From positions 3,012,001 through 3,076,000 of the forward strand of contig LR743504.1 in NCBI GenBank assembly GCA_902712845.1: DNA of 64,000 nucleotides. Reading direction: 5' to 3'. Position numbers and translations under genes: made by a program. Of the stretch, positions 36,719-45,681 are shown piece after piece. The notes under the pieces are model-generated. The model saw only the letters and a program-made list of their open reading frames with translations, had not been told where the DNA came from and ran no database searches. The number at the start of each line of letters is the position of its first letter. The stretch's first letter is position 1. This DNA is from Methylobacterium bullatum. Lineage in GTDB: Bacteria; Pseudomonadota; Alphaproteobacteria; Rhizobiales; Beijerinckiaceae.

Positions 36719-36862
36719 GGGAATGGGCCGGGTTCCGACCGGGACGTCGCACGGCCGCTTAGGCGGCGGGAAACGGTCCCGTACTGGGTATTTCGCGAAT
36801 TAGAGGCAGCCGTGACCCGTGTGGGGCCGGCCGGGACGCGCCACGGACGTGGCGGCGTCGCC

Positions 36863-37225
36863 TCAGGCGCGAGGCGGCCTGGGTTGGCGGTCGGGCGAGA
36901 CCGATCCGATGGGTGTGGTCACGGTCGCGTAGGAGGCACGCCCCGTCCCGCGGGGCGGTAGGGCCGGCGTCCCGTCGACGCTGAGTGCCTGATGGCAGCC
37001 GCAGGTGGCATGGCAGGCGGGGCAGGCATCGGAGTGATCGACGGCGGCTGCCAGGGTTGGTGCGGACACGGACAGTTCGTGACCAACGGACCGGTGGGCC
37101 TCGGCGGAATGGATCGCGCCCGGGACGACGAGCGCCAGGACCAAGACGAGCGAGAGCACTCGCACGGTGGTCGCCCACCAGCCGCGCATCGTCTCGTAGG
37201 CCCTGATCCGAGGTCCCGTGGTCAT
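36863..37225 (-). CDS. Small Cys/His-rich secreted or anchored protein
   Basis: 120 residues with one hydrophobic helix (VRVLSLVLVLALVVPGAIHS) and a Cys/His cluster HSDACPACHATCGCHQ. This could bind zinc or copper in the periplasm. Position just upstream of czcB suggests a CzcI-like accessory role, but similarity to a named family is not certain. A start at 37189 is also possible. Confidence 0.6.
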   Translation of the reverse strand: MTTGPRIRAYETMRGWWATTVRVLSLVLVLALVVPGAIHSAEAHRSVGHELSVSAPTLAAAVDHSDACPACHATCGCHQALSVDGTPALPPRGTGRASYATVTTPIGSVSPDRQPRPPRA

Positions 37226-37290
37226 GGTCGCCTTATGAACGATTCAGGGCCACCCGTACATGCCGGATGGCCCTTTGGCAGGGTCGAACC

Positions 37291-37542
37291 TTAATAGTCG
37301 TCGTGGTGATGGTGGTGGTGCCGGCGCTCGCCGTAGTACCGACGTTCCCCATAGAACGCCCGGTCGCCGTAATCCCGATGCGGACGGTGGATGACGACAT
37401 CATCGTGGTCGCCATGATGGTAGCGGTCGACGTGGACGTCCCCGCCGCGCCGGTCGAAGTCGCCGCCATAGTATTGGGCGGACGCGGCGGCCGGGGCCAG
37501 GATCAGGCCGACGGCGACCAAGGCTGGAATGCGAACTCGCAT
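37291..37542 (-). CDS. Short secreted His/Tyr-rich protein
   Basis: 83 residues. Signal peptide IPALVAVGLILAPAAASAQ, then a mature part rich in Tyr, Arg, Asp and His (DVHVDRYHHGDHDDVVIHRP) and a final run of six His before DDY. No fold recognised. It is the first of several small His-rich secreted proteins in this stretch; the likely role is binding periplasmic zinc, cobalt or nickel. Confidence 0.6.
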   Translation of the reverse strand: MRVRIPALVAVGLILAPAAASAQYYGGDFDRRGGDVHVDRYHHGDHDDVVIHRPHRDYGDRAFYGERRYYGERRHHHHHHDDY

Positions 37543-37680
37543 GGCTCGTTCCTCAAAGGGGTATGCCTCAAGATGGGCGCGCCGAGTTGAACGAAGCCTG
37601 AAACAGCCGTTCATGGAAGCGTGGATGAAGATATCCGGGACGCCGTGAAACAGGTTCACGAGATCCCGGATCGGCAGAAC

Positions 37681-37938
37681 TCAGTGACGCTCGATGATCG
37701 TCGTGCGACGCTCGCCGCCGTGATGGTCATCGTGGTGGTCGTCATGGTGGTGATGCTCGCGCACGACCTCGCGGTGTTCATGGCGGTCCCCGTGATGCCC
37801 CTCGCCGTGGCGCTCACCATGACCGTCGCCATGGACCCTGACGCCGCCCGGGCCGACATCGATGTGCTGCGCAAGGGCCGCGACCGGCGAAAAGGCCAGG
37901 GTCACGATGGCGGCGATGGCTCCGAACTTGGTCTTCAT
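37681..37938 (-). CDS. Short secreted His-rich protein
   Basis: 85 residues. Signal peptide FGAIAAIVTLAFSPVAALAQ; the mature part is dominated by His, Asp, Gly and Arg (HGERHGEGHHGDRHEHREVV, HHHHDDHHDDHHGG). AGGGAG lies 9 nt before the ATG. Probable periplasmic metal-binding protein of the Czc region. Confidence 0.62.
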   Translation of the reverse strand: MKTKFGAIAAIVTLAFSPVAALAQHIDVGPGGVRVHGDGHGERHGEGHHGDRHEHREVVREHHHHDDHHDDHHGGERRTTIIERH

Positions 37939-38252
37939 GTTGAGGCTCCCTCTCTCGAATACTGCGCAGGAACGTACGGATCGAGAAAACCGATCCGAAT
38001 GCTCCCGGTGAAATTCGGGAATATTTGGCAAGGGAGTTCGTGCGACGCGGGATCGTGTGCGCGAAACGACGATCCTGCAGGGCGGCACCCACGCGGGTTA
38101 CGGCATGGAAGCGCAACAGCTCTTCGTGGTCGGGCGGAGACTGGAAGGACCACGGGAGGGGTGCCCGCCCCGGCACGAGGCCGAGGCGGGCGGTTCACGG
38201 TACCGAGGAGGGCACTACCGTACCGTGAAGCCGTCGGGCGGGAGCGGACCGG

Positions 38253-38327
38253 TCATCCCCCGCCAAGGGCGTAGCCTATGCCGACGGCAAGGAAGGCGAA
38301 GACGACCAGGAGGGGAAGCGTACGCAT
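38253..38327 (-). CDS. Possible 24-residue membrane peptide
   Basis: ATG at 38327 with GGAGG 8 nt upstream, encoding MRTLPLLVVFAFLAVGIGYA and ending in GGG. It is almost wholly hydrophobic: either one membrane helix or a bare signal sequence. It sits 40 nt after the His-rich gene upstream on the same strand. The ribosome site is the main support. Confidence 0.35.
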   Translation of the reverse strand: MRTLPLLVVFAFLAVGIGYALGGG

Positions 38328-38367
38328 CGGTGCATCCTCCCGGCCTTCCGAGGTCAGCGTCGTCCGC

Positions 38368-38625
38368 TCACTTCTTGCCGTGGGAGTGACCGTGGGCGTG
38401 CCCATCCTTGTCGGAATGGACGGGCTTGCCGTCCTTGCCGACCTCGCGGGCCTCGCTCTCGCGCGGGTCGTCGCGATGGGCCGGGCCACCGGCCACGCCG
38501 CCGGTGTTCGGCACGGAGCGCTCGGGATTGTTCGCGTTCCCATGCCCGTCCTCGGCGGCGTAGGCGGGAGCCGAGAGGCCTGCTAGTAGGCCGAGGGTGA
38601 GAAGGGCGGCGATGGTACGCTTCAT
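38368..38625 (-). CDS. Short secreted His-rich protein
   Basis: 85 residues. Signal peptide TIAALLTLGLLAGLSAPAYAA, then a polar mature part (NANNPERSVPNTGGVAGG) and a C-terminal HSDKDGHAHGHSHGKK tail. The tail is a likely metal site. It lies just downstream of the sensor kinase gene on the same strand, about 100 nt away. Confidence 0.62.
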   Translation of the reverse strand: MKRTIAALLTLGLLAGLSAPAYAAEDGHGNANNPERSVPNTGGVAGGPAHRDDPRESEAREVGKDGKPVHSDKDGHAHGHSHGKK

Positions 38626-38724
38626 AATTCTGATCCCTGGGGTTCGGCAGCCGGTGCGGCCGCTTCGAGACCTGAGATAGCGACCCTGTTTTACACCCGG
38701 ACGCCTGGTTCGTGACGAAGTGTG

Positions 38725-40053
38725 TCAGCGACCGGCGCGCGGCAGGGAGATCCGGACCCGAAGGCCGCCTCCCGACCGATTGGATAGGGCGATGCCGCCT
38801 CCCTCCGCCTCGACGATCCGGCGCGCGATGGTCAGGCCGAGGCCGGTGCCGCCGGTGTTGCGGTTCCGCGACGCTTCGAGGCGGGTGAACGGCTCGAAGG
38901 CGCGGGCGACCTCTTCAGGCGGGATGCCTGGACCATCGTCCTCGACGGTGAGCACCAGCTCTTCCGGCTCCACGTCGAGCGAAATAAAGGCGCGGGTCCC
39001 GTAACGCACGGCGTTGTCGACGACGTTGTCGAGCGCGCGTCGCAGCGCAACTGGGCGCACCGTCGCGAGTGCGCGGCCAGGGCCCGCATAGGCGACCTCG
39101 CGGCCAGCGTCCGAGGACGTGTCGGCGATGCTCATGAGGACGCTCGCGACGTTGGCAACCTGGCGCGGCTCCGGGTCCGCGTCGCCCCGAAGGTACGCCA
39201 GGGTCGAATCGACCATCGCCTGCATGTCGTCGAGGTCCGAGCCCATCGCCCGGATCTCGCCGCCCTCGGGCAGCCCGTCGAGGCGGAGGCGAAGCCGCGC
39301 GATGGGGGTGCGCAGGTCGTGGGAGACGGCCGCCAGGGCCTGGGTCCGTTCCGTCACCAGCCGATGGATGCGGTCCTGCATCGCGTTGAGGGCCCGGGCG
39401 ATATCGCGGGTCTCGTCGGGGCCGGCTTCCCTCACGGGGACCACCTTTCCGTGCCCGATTTCGGCCGTAGCGCGGGTGAGGTCGCGCAACGGTCCCGCGA
39501 TCCGGTGCATCAGAACGACGGCGGCGACACCGACGAGGATGGCCATCGCCGTCGCGAGGTAGGCCCACGATCCGAGCCGTGCGAGGCCGGGTGCATGGGC
39601 CGAGCGGAAGGTCAAAAAACTCCCGTCCGCCAGGGCGAGCGCACCGCCCAGGTCCTCCTGATGAAGGGCCTCGTGGCCACTGTCCATCGCGAGTGCGAGA
39701 CCGGGTTCGAGGCTCGGCTCCGACGCGATCATCCGGGACCTGAGCGACCACATCGCCGGGTCGCCGGCCCTGTCAGGGAGCAGGGTCGAGGTCGGCGACC
39801 ATCCCAGCTCGAAATGCGCGGACGACAGGGCCTTCGCCTCGGCGTCGCGTTCGGTCTGTGGGCGGCGGAGCACCGCCTCGCGCGCCAGGGTAAGCTGGTT
39901 GGCGACCTGCCGCGCGAACGCATCGTCCGCCGCGGCGGTCGCGGATTGCCGATAGAGAAGCAGTGCCCCGCCGTGGACGGCGAGGATGGCCAGGAGCAGG
40001 ACTGCGACCGTTCGGGCTTCCAGGCTGCGGGCCAAGGGTGCCAGGCGTCTCAA
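38725..40053 (-). CDS. Sensor histidine kinase of the Czc region
   Basis: 442 residues. Two membrane segments (AVLLLAILAVHGGALLLY and AYLATAMAILVGVAAVVLM) flank a periplasmic domain. A HAMP segment (HRIAGPLRDLTRATAEIGHG) is followed by the H-box AVSHDLRTPIARLRLRLDGL, N-box DNVVDNAVRYG, and GPGIPP and GGTGLGLTIARRI. It starts at TTG overlapping the response-regulator stop (TTGA). By position it should sense metals and control the czc or CDF genes. Confidence 0.87.
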   Translation of the reverse strand: MRRLAPLARSLEARTVAVLLLAILAVHGGALLLYRQSATAAADDAFARQVANQLTLAREAVLRRPQTERDAEAKALSSAHFELGWSPTSTLLPDRAGDPAMWSLRSRMIASEPSLEPGLALAMDSGHEALHQEDLGGALALADGSFLTFRSAHAPGLARLGSWAYLATAMAILVGVAAVVLMHRIAGPLRDLTRATAEIGHGKVVPVREAGPDETRDIARALNAMQDRIHRLVTERTQALAAVSHDLRTPIARLRLRLDGLPEGGEIRAMGSDLDDMQAMVDSTLAYLRGDADPEPRQVANVASVLMSIADTSSDAGREVAYAGPGRALATVRPVALRRALDNVVDNAVRYGTRAFISLDVEPEELVLTVEDDGPGIPPEEVARAFEPFTRLEASRNRNTGGTGLGLTIARRIVEAEGGGIALSNRSGGGLRVRISLPRAGR

Positions 40054-40856
40054 GCGCGCTCAACCTTCGAGGCGAGCATGTAGCCGGCCCCGCGCACGGT
40101 CTTGATGACCGGAGGCAGGCCCTCGGGCGGTTCGAGCTTGCGCCGCAGGCGGCTCACCAGGGTGTCGACGCTGCGATCCGTGGGGGACCCGAGCCTGGCA
40201 CGGGACAGTTCGAGGATCATCTCCCGGCCCAGCACGCGCCCCGGGTGTTCGAGGAAGACGAGGAGGAGGTCGTACTCGGCGCCGGAGAGGTCGACGGCCG
40301 CCCCCTCGGGATCGACGAGCGAGCGGCTGCGCATGTCGAGCCTCCAGCCTGAGAAGGAGAGCACCTCGGATACCGGGGACGAGGGCGACGAGGGTGCCAT
40401 GGAGGCGCGGCGCAAGACGGCACGGACACGGGCCAGGAGCTCGGGCCGGCCGAAGGGCTTGGCCACGTAGTCGTCGGCCCCAAGTTCCAACCCAAGCACC
40501 CGGTCGGCCTCCTCGTTGCGGGCGCTGACCATGATCACCGGCACCGTGCTCCTCGCGCGCAACGCCCGGAGCAGGTCAAGGCCCGAGGCCCCGGGCAGCA
40601 TCACGTCAAGCAGGACGAGGTCGACGCCACCGGCAGGCAGGAGGCGCCAGAATTCAATGGCGCTTCTGCAACCGGTGACACGATAGCCCGCCTCGCGGAG
40701 AAGGCGGGTGACCAGCAGACGCAGGCCGTCGTCATCCTCGACGAGGAGGACGTGTTCCGAACCATCGGAACCCGCGTTGCCCCCGTTTTCGTGGATCAAC
40801 GATTCCTCCGTCCTGCAATGGGCGTCACCGTTCCGTCCGCGGGGGCATTCATACAC
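40050..40856 (-). CDS. OmpR-family response regulator
   Basis: 268 residues. Receiver: VLLVEDDDGLRLLVTRLLRE, phospho-acceptor in DLVLLDVMLPGASG, switch Lys in DDYVAKPFGRPEL. Winged helix: SGAEYDLLLVFLEHPGRVLGRE, RSVDTLVSRLRRKLE, IKTVRGAGYML. The first 30 or so residues are not typical of the family, so a later start is possible. It forms a pair with the kinase that follows. Confidence 0.87.
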   Translation of the reverse strand: MYECPRGRNGDAHCRTEESLIHENGGNAGSDGSEHVLLVEDDDGLRLLVTRLLREAGYRVTGCRSAIEFWRLLPAGGVDLVLLDVMLPGASGLDLLRALRARSTVPVIMVSARNEEADRVLGLELGADDYVAKPFGRPELLARVRAVLRRASMAPSSPSSPVSEVLSFSGWRLDMRSRSLVDPEGAAVDLSGAEYDLLLVFLEHPGRVLGREMILELSRARLGSPTDRSVDTLVSRLRRKLEPPEGLPPVIKTVRGAGYMLASKVERA

Positions 40857-40866
40857 CCGATGCCGG

Positions 40867-41835
40867 TCAAACGACGTGGGCGGGTGCGAGGATGCAGGCG
40901 GTGTCGCTGCTGGTCTCCACCTGCAGGGTGGTGTGGCCGATGCCGAACCGTTCCTTGATGCCGACGGCCGTTTTCATGAGGAACTCGTCGTCGGGCCGGC
41001 CGCCAGGCATTAGGAGATGGGCGGTAAGGCATGTCTCCGTGGTGCTCATCGCCCAGATATGCAGGTCGTGGAGTGACGCGACCCCCGGAAGTCCTTCGAG
41101 GTGGCTGCGGACGGCGTCGGGGTCGATGCCCGGCGGGACGGCGGCGAGGGATAGCGTGAGGCTGTCGCGCAGGAGGCCCCAGGTGCTCCAGACGATAATG
41201 AAGACGATGGCGAGGCTGACGACGGGATCGAGCCAGGTCCATCCGGTGTAGAGGATCACGAGGCCGGCAATGACCACCCCGGCCGAGACGGCGGCGTCGG
41301 CGACCATGTGCAGGAACGCGCCCTTGATGTTGATGTCCCCCTTGGCACCAGAGGCGAACAGCCAGGCGGTGATGCCGTTCACCAGGATGCCGACCGCCGC
41401 GACGATCATCACGGTCTTGCCGGCGACCGGGGCGGGCTCGCCGAAGCGCTGGATCGCCTCCCAGGCGATGGCGCCAACGGCCACCAGCAGGAACACCGCG
41501 TTGAACAGGGCCGCCAGGATCGAGGAGCCCTTCATCCCGTAGGTGTACCGCGCGCTCGGGGCGCGCTTGGCCAGCACCGTCGCGATCCACGCCACGACGA
41601 GACCGAGCACGTCCGAGAGGTTGTGTCCGGCATCGGCCAGCAGGGCCATCGAGTTCGCCAGCACCCCATAAGTGGCCTCGATGGCGACGAAGCCCACATT
41701 GAGGGCGATGCCAATTGCGAACGCCTTCCCGAAGCTCGCCGGGGCGTGGGAATGCCCGGGATGGTCATGGGTCGCATGGGCCTCATGGTCATGCGACCCG
41801 TGGTCGTGACCGGCGTGTGCGTCGTTCGTCGTCAT
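40867..41835 (-). CDS. czcD: Cation diffusion facilitator (CzcD-like)
   Basis: 322 residues. The His-rich N-terminus (HAGHDHGSHDHEAHATHDHP) is followed by six membrane segments with the metal site residues in ADAGHNLSDVLGLVVAW (TM2) and HMVADAAVSAGVV (TM5), then a cytoplasmic domain with LHDLHIWAMSTTETCLTAHL. It exports Zn, Co or Cd in exchange for protons. The start at 41835 has AGGA upstream. It lies 10 nt upstream of the response-regulator gene and is probably co-transcribed with the two-component pair. Confidence 0.9.
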   Translation of the reverse strand: MTTNDAHAGHDHGSHDHEAHATHDHPGHSHAPASFGKAFAIGIALNVGFVAIEATYGVLANSMALLADAGHNLSDVLGLVVAWIATVLAKRAPSARYTYGMKGSSILAALFNAVFLLVAVGAIAWEAIQRFGEPAPVAGKTVMIVAAVGILVNGITAWLFASGAKGDINIKGAFLHMVADAAVSAGVVIAGLVILYTGWTWLDPVVSLAIVFIIVWSTWGLLRDSLTLSLAAVPPGIDPDAVRSHLEGLPGVASLHDLHIWAMSTTETCLTAHLLMPGGRPDDEFLMKTAVGIKERFGIGHTTLQVETSSDTACILAPAHVV

Positions 41836-41881
41836 GGTCGTCCTGTAGCGGTCTTCGACATTCAACGGGTTTGACCGGGGC

Positions 41882-42091
41882 TCACTTGGCCGGTGCGGGG
41901 AGCGTCGCGACGGCGTCTCTCTGGTGCTCGGTCCAGGCCTGCTGAAGAATTTGGATTGAGGAAGTCACGAAGATCTCGGCCATCACCGCCGCCACGATCA
42001 GGTCGGGCCACGCCATGACGGCACCCTTTAACCTTAGAGCCGCGACGACGATCATGAGTAAAGGTCCGCCCTCCGCTAGGTAGGCTTGCAC
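41882..42091 (-). pseudogene. C-terminal fragment of a second CDF transporter
   Basis: 69 residues. The part AVMAWPDLIVAAVMAEIFVTSSIQILQQAW matches the last transmembrane segment and exit of CDF exporters (WPDLIVA is a family hallmark). There is no N-terminal two thirds; upstream sequence shows no matching frame. It probably marks loss of a second exporter gene by IS activity in the region just beyond. Confidence 0.5.
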
Positions 42092-42400
42092 TCGATTTGC
42101 GCGCCGTGAATTTTGGGGAGGCTCCTACGTGGCGGGCAGGAGGCTCGTTTTTGGAACGTCGGTCGCATCGCCGCAGCCGGCAGTTGGTGATGATGGTGAA
42201 GGGGGACGGCGACCGAGGTCTGTAAGTCGTCTGGATGTGCCCGCACGAATGGCGGAAGGGTATGGTGCTGCATCCTCGGCGGGGGCGGTTAAGGGCCAGT
42301 TTCAAAGAGCCGTGTGCCCACACTATGGAATCGTCAGAACCGCCTGTCGACGCCAACATACACCCTTTATTGACGTCGGCGGCTGACCTGGGCGCATACT
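42092..42400 (+). other. Intergenic stretch, no supported gene
   Basis: About 310 nt between the CDF fragment and the transposase remnants. I see no motif, RNA gene or good ribosome site. It is probably degraded. Confidence 0.4.
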
Positions 42401-42640
42401 GATGTAGCCAGGGTCATCGATCTCAGCCGCTTGTTCTGCCAGATCGTCCCGAGCCACTGTTTCTAGCAGCCGTCGATAAAATCAGATGTCACAGGGTTCG
42501 ATCACTGGCTGGATGAAGCGCAAACCTGCGGTGTCTGCATGGCGGAGAGCGTCGCTGCCGGCATCACTTAGCACGGAGACGCCATTCTGTCCGCGCTGAT
42601 ACCGCTTTGGAGCAGCAGGCAGGTTGAAGGCACATCACCT
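42401..42640 (+). mobile_element. ISL3-type transposase remnant
   Basis: One frame reads DVARVIDLSRLFCQIV, a stop, then after a few residues FDHWLDEAQTCGVCMAESVA, another stop at 42569-42571, and WSSRQVEG at 42608-42631. This fits the C-terminal part of ISL3 (IS204/IS1165) transposases, where WSS-x-Q-x-EG contains the final catalytic Glu. Stops at least twice, so dead. No terminal inverted repeats found. Confidence 0.55.
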
Positions 42641-42653
42641 TTCTCACCTGAAG

Positions 42654-42858
42654 GGATTCGAGATCAACCGCCCTACCGAGCAAGCCAACCGACACCGCCT
42701 ATATCGAGTTGTTCAACGGCCGCCCACGGGGAGAATGTCTGAACGCCTAGTGGTTCCTGTCGTTGACGGATTAGCGCGAAAGCATCGACGAATGGTGGCG
42801 CCAATATAACAAAAATCAACCTCACACGACCTCAGATAGCTTAACGCCAAATAATTCG
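42654..42858 (+). mobile_element. IS3-family transposase (OrfB) remnant
   Basis: Reads FEINRPTE, shifts one base, then KPTDTAYIELFNGRPRGECL, a stop (42748-42750), WFLSLTD, a stop (42772-42774), and RESIDEWWRQYNKNQPHT. This is the catalytic C-terminus of IS3 OrfB, with the E of the DDE triad in AYIE-x-FNG. One frameshift and two stops show it is inactive. It directly follows the ISL3 remnant. Confidence 0.7.
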
Positions 42859-43197
42859 GTGTCAATCATTTACATCTCGATTAATTTTATCCAGATCAGA
42901 AGAGGAACAGAGCTAATCTAAAGTTATGTCGGTCTATAGTTGCACTTTTTCCACCATATTGAGACAAGCCGTTCTAACCCTTGTTTGCCAACCTAACTAC
43001 GTGCCCCCACCAGGGCGCCGCCGCCTGCGACTAGATGACAAGGTTAGCACCTCATAAAGAAAACAATAGATTTTTACACGTTACCTGACATAAGCTCTTT
43101 AGATGCATCTGATACATAGGGCGAAGTTTCATCCAGGTCATGGAGGCGCCGGAAAAGCATAACTAGGCCCAAATTCGGGCCAGGAGGACCCCTGGGC
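42859..43197 (+). other. AT-rich intergenic stretch
   Basis: About 340 nt with clearly lower GC than the rest of the window, full of A/T runs. It marks the boundary between the metal genes with IS debris and the phage-like region. An AGGAGG near the end (43182-43187) serves the next gene. No other feature supported. Confidence 0.45.
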
Positions 43198-43419
43198 ATG
43201 GGAAGTGAGCCCGCAGTGCAACGGCCGCGCGACCGCTTTACCGACGACCTGTTCAACCCCGACGGGCTAAGTTACGCCAATGTCGAAGAACAGATCAAAG
43301 CCGAGAAAGAGGCAGCCCGGCAGGCCGCAAAGGCTAGGAAGCTTGAGCGTGCACGCGAAGTCTACGCGCGCAATCGTCTGATCCGCCTCGCGGCGGCGGC
43401 GGCGGCGGCGGCCGACTGA
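43198..43419 (+). CDS. Small charged protein with poly-Ala end
   Basis: 73 residues. AGGAGG lies 10 nt before the ATG. The middle is a likely coiled helix (NVEEQIKAEKEAARQAAKAR), and the protein ends in nine Ala and Asp made by a (GCG)n run. A strong terminator follows at once. No family recognised; it is the first gene of the phage-like segment. Confidence 0.6.
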   Translation: MGSEPAVQRPRDRFTDDLFNPDGLSYANVEEQIKAEKEAARQAAKARKLERAREVYARNRLIRLAAAAAAAAD

Positions 43420-43426
43420 AAAGAGC

Positions 43427-43461
43427 AAGCCCGGCAAGCTGTAAAGCTCGCCGGGCTTTTT
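43427..43461 (+). terminator. Rho-independent terminator
   Basis: AAGCCCGGC (43427-43435) pairs with GCCGGGCTT (43450-43458), with a loop carrying its own AGCT pairs, followed by T residues. It ends the small gene upstream. Confidence 0.85.
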
Positions 43462-43965
43462 CCATGCCTGCAGGGCGGCGGCATCGCCTGTCTTGTCACG
43501 ACTTAGCGACCATCGAACGCTTCAACGGCCGGTTTATGAGCTGTCGAAATCACCCCCCCCTTGGGGTCCCTTCCTTGGGCGGCTTGCTCGATTCGTATTT
43601 CCCCGATGGTGTTCATGGGTAAGCCGTGGAGATTGATGGACCTCCCATGGGAGCCCTCAAGGATCATGGCATCATCCCATATTTATTTGCATACCCCGCC
43701 AAGGCTCCTGGATGACCGCCAGGGCATACCCGAACACCCTGGGTCTCAGAGTGAAGGCAGACTGAAACTCATGGGCGTGTCATGGGAGAAAACGGACTTC
43801 GTATGGGCAAGACATGGGAGGAGGTAGGGTAAGTCTCGCGTTAACCTCAGGCGTTAAGGCTAGGCCCCTGTGAACACTGGTTAAATGCCTAAGCTGGGGG
43901 CACGTTTCGAATGTGCGGGCTCGCAGAGGTGCCGGGCCGCGCACGGTCGACACCATGCGGATAAA
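43462..43965 (+). other. Leader region of the polymerase-like gene
   Basis: About 500 nt with no supported gene. The 8-mer CATGGGAG occurs three times (43647, 43781, 43813) and C-rich runs occur at 43552-43559 and 43970 onward. It could hold control sites for the gene at 43966. Confidence 0.4.
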
Positions 43966-45681
43966 ATGCCCCCCCGAACCAATCGCCCCCCCCAGGGGCA
44001 TGACTTCCCCTTGGACTTCCATTGGAGGACCAAGCCTGCCTTCATCGCCGCCGCCGGCGTCAGCCTGATAGGCCACCCCCGGGCCCTTGAGGCCCGGAAC
44101 TCTATAATGACGAGCCTCGTCCGCGCCGCCCTCGCGGGCCAGGGCGGCTGGGTCTCATACTCGCGGTCAAAAAGGTTCTACGAGCCCCTGTCCCGGTACG
44201 AAGGGACCGCGTACACGTACGACCGGGTCAAGGCGGCGGTGCAGGAGCTCCTGGACCTCGGCTTGATCGAAGAAGAGCGTGCGCTCCCCGGGCCCGCCTC
44301 GCACGGCTGGCAGTCACGCATGCGGGCTACCGACCGGCTCATCGCCGCCTTCAACGACTGCCCTTTCGAGCATGTCGGGCCAAGGGAGGTCATCGAGCTC
44401 CGGGACGTCGACGGCGAGCGCATGGCGTACACTGACACGGACAACACCCGGCGCCTGCGCAAGGTCATGGAAGCCCGCAACGAGGCCGCCAGCGCCATCC
44501 GCATCGAGATGCCCGAGGGCGACGGATGGCTCCACACGCCGGGGCACGTCCGCGCCCGGTCCGAGAAGACCGGCGGCTGGGTTGGCCTTCGCCCCACGCC
44601 AGCGCCCATCATGGTCCGGATCTACGGCCGCGGCCGGTGGGACATGCACGGGCGCCTGTACGGCTGGTGGCAGCAGCTCCCCCAGGCCCGACGCATCGAG
44701 CTCCTCATCAATGGCGAGGTGGCGTTCGAGGAAGACTGGAGCGCCTGTCACCCTAGGCTCCTCTACGCCATGGCCGGGAAAGTCCCCGTCGGCGAAATCT
44801 ACGACGTGGACGGGTACGACCCGAGGCACGTCAAAGCGGCGCTCCTCACCGTCATGAACACGAGGACGACCTACGGCGGCATCCTGTCTCTCATGAAGCG
44901 GGAAGAGGACAGCCCAGGCGAGTGGCCGCACTCCCTCGACTACACGAAGGGCTTGATGAAAGCGGTCACGCACCGGCACGAGCCCATCGCCCATTTCCTC
45001 GGGGCCGACATGGGGGTCCGCCTGATGCACATCGAGAGCGAGATGTGCGTCGAGGTCCTCAAGAAGTCCGAGAAGGAGAACATACCGGCGCTGCCGGTGC
45101 ACGATTCTTTCGTGACGCAGGCCTCGAAGGGGCCCCGAGTGACCGCCATCATGGCCGACGTCATGGATGCGACGTGCGCCGAGATAAACCCCTGTCAGAC
45201 CTCAAGAAAGAGGGGATTCACCCCACATATGGGAGCGCGGGGTGCGCGGGCGGTTGGTTCCGGGTGTTGCGTGGGTTCTTCCGCCTCCGCGTCTCCTGAG
45301 GTCGTCAAGACTGAGGCGGTCTCCGTTCCTGTCTCGCCCGTGGCTTCTCCTACCCCTCGGCCCTTGCGCTGGGACCCGGCGGAGAGGCTTGAGGCGATGA
45401 TCGCGTACCAGATCAAGACCGAGAGGATCTTGATGTCTGAGGAGCGGTGTGAGGGGATTTTCGAGGCATGGGAGCGGCGAGAGGCTAACGCTCGTGCAAT
45501 CGCGAAATCGGTATGTGCGTACGAGAACGAAGCCGGAATTCGTGCCTTCCCGACGCACATCGTCCCCGACCGTATCGGTCCCAAGACAGCCTCCCTCAAG
45601 CGGGGGCGTAGCCCGAGGAAAGCTGGTTCCACGGTCAGGGGCCGGAGGCCTCGGGGATGCCTCAGTGAGGTCAGGGCGTAG
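43966..45681 (+). CDS. Polymerase-like protein of the phage-like element
   Basis: About 571 residues from the ATG at 43966 (an in-frame ATG at 43885 is also possible). The middle shows three segments in the order of family A/T7-like polymerase palms: a motif A-like EEDWSACHPRLLYAMAG with Asp257; a motif B-like RHVK...TTYGG with Arg287, Lys290 and Tyr303; and a motif C-like LPVHDSFVTQ with Asp380. Upstream GRGRWDMHGRLYGWWQQLPQ fits a nucleic acid-binding segment of such proteins. The C-terminal 170 residues are Ser/Pro/Arg-rich and not recognised. Likely a replication enzyme of the element, or a related nucleic acid polymerase; this is inference from motifs, since overall similarity to a named family could not be tested. 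Confidence 0.6.
   Translation: MPPRTNRPPQGHDFPLDFHWRTKPAFIAAAGVSLIGHPRALEARNSIMTSLVRAALAGQGGWVSYSRSKRFYEPLSRYEGTAYTYDRVKAAVQELLDLGLIEEERALPGPASHGWQSRMRATDRLIAAFNDCPFEHVGPREVIELRDVDGERMAYTDTDNTRRLRKVMEARNEAASAIRIEMPEGDGWLHTPGHVRARSEKTGGWVGLRPTPAPIMVRIYGRGRWDMHGRLYGWWQQLPQARRIELLINGEVAFEEDWSACHPRLLYAMAGKVPVGEIYDVDGYDPRHVKAALLTVMNTRTTYGGILSLMKREEDSPGEWPHSLDYTKGLMKAVTHRHEPIAHFLGADMGVRLMHIESEMCVEVLKKSEKENIPALPVHDSFVTQASKGPRVTAIMADVMDATCAEINPCQTSRKRGFTPHMGARGARAVGSGCCVGSSASASPEVVKTEAVSVPVSPVASPTPRPLRWDPAERLEAMIAYQIKTERILMSEERCEGIFEAWERREANARAIAKSVCAYENEAGIRAFPTHIVPDRIGPKTASLKRGRSPRKAGSTVRGRRPRGCLSEVRA

Noticed and set aside
43462-43965. CATGGGAG copies as iterons
   Set aside because: Only three copies at irregular spacing, partly palindromic by chance (CATG); too weak to call.
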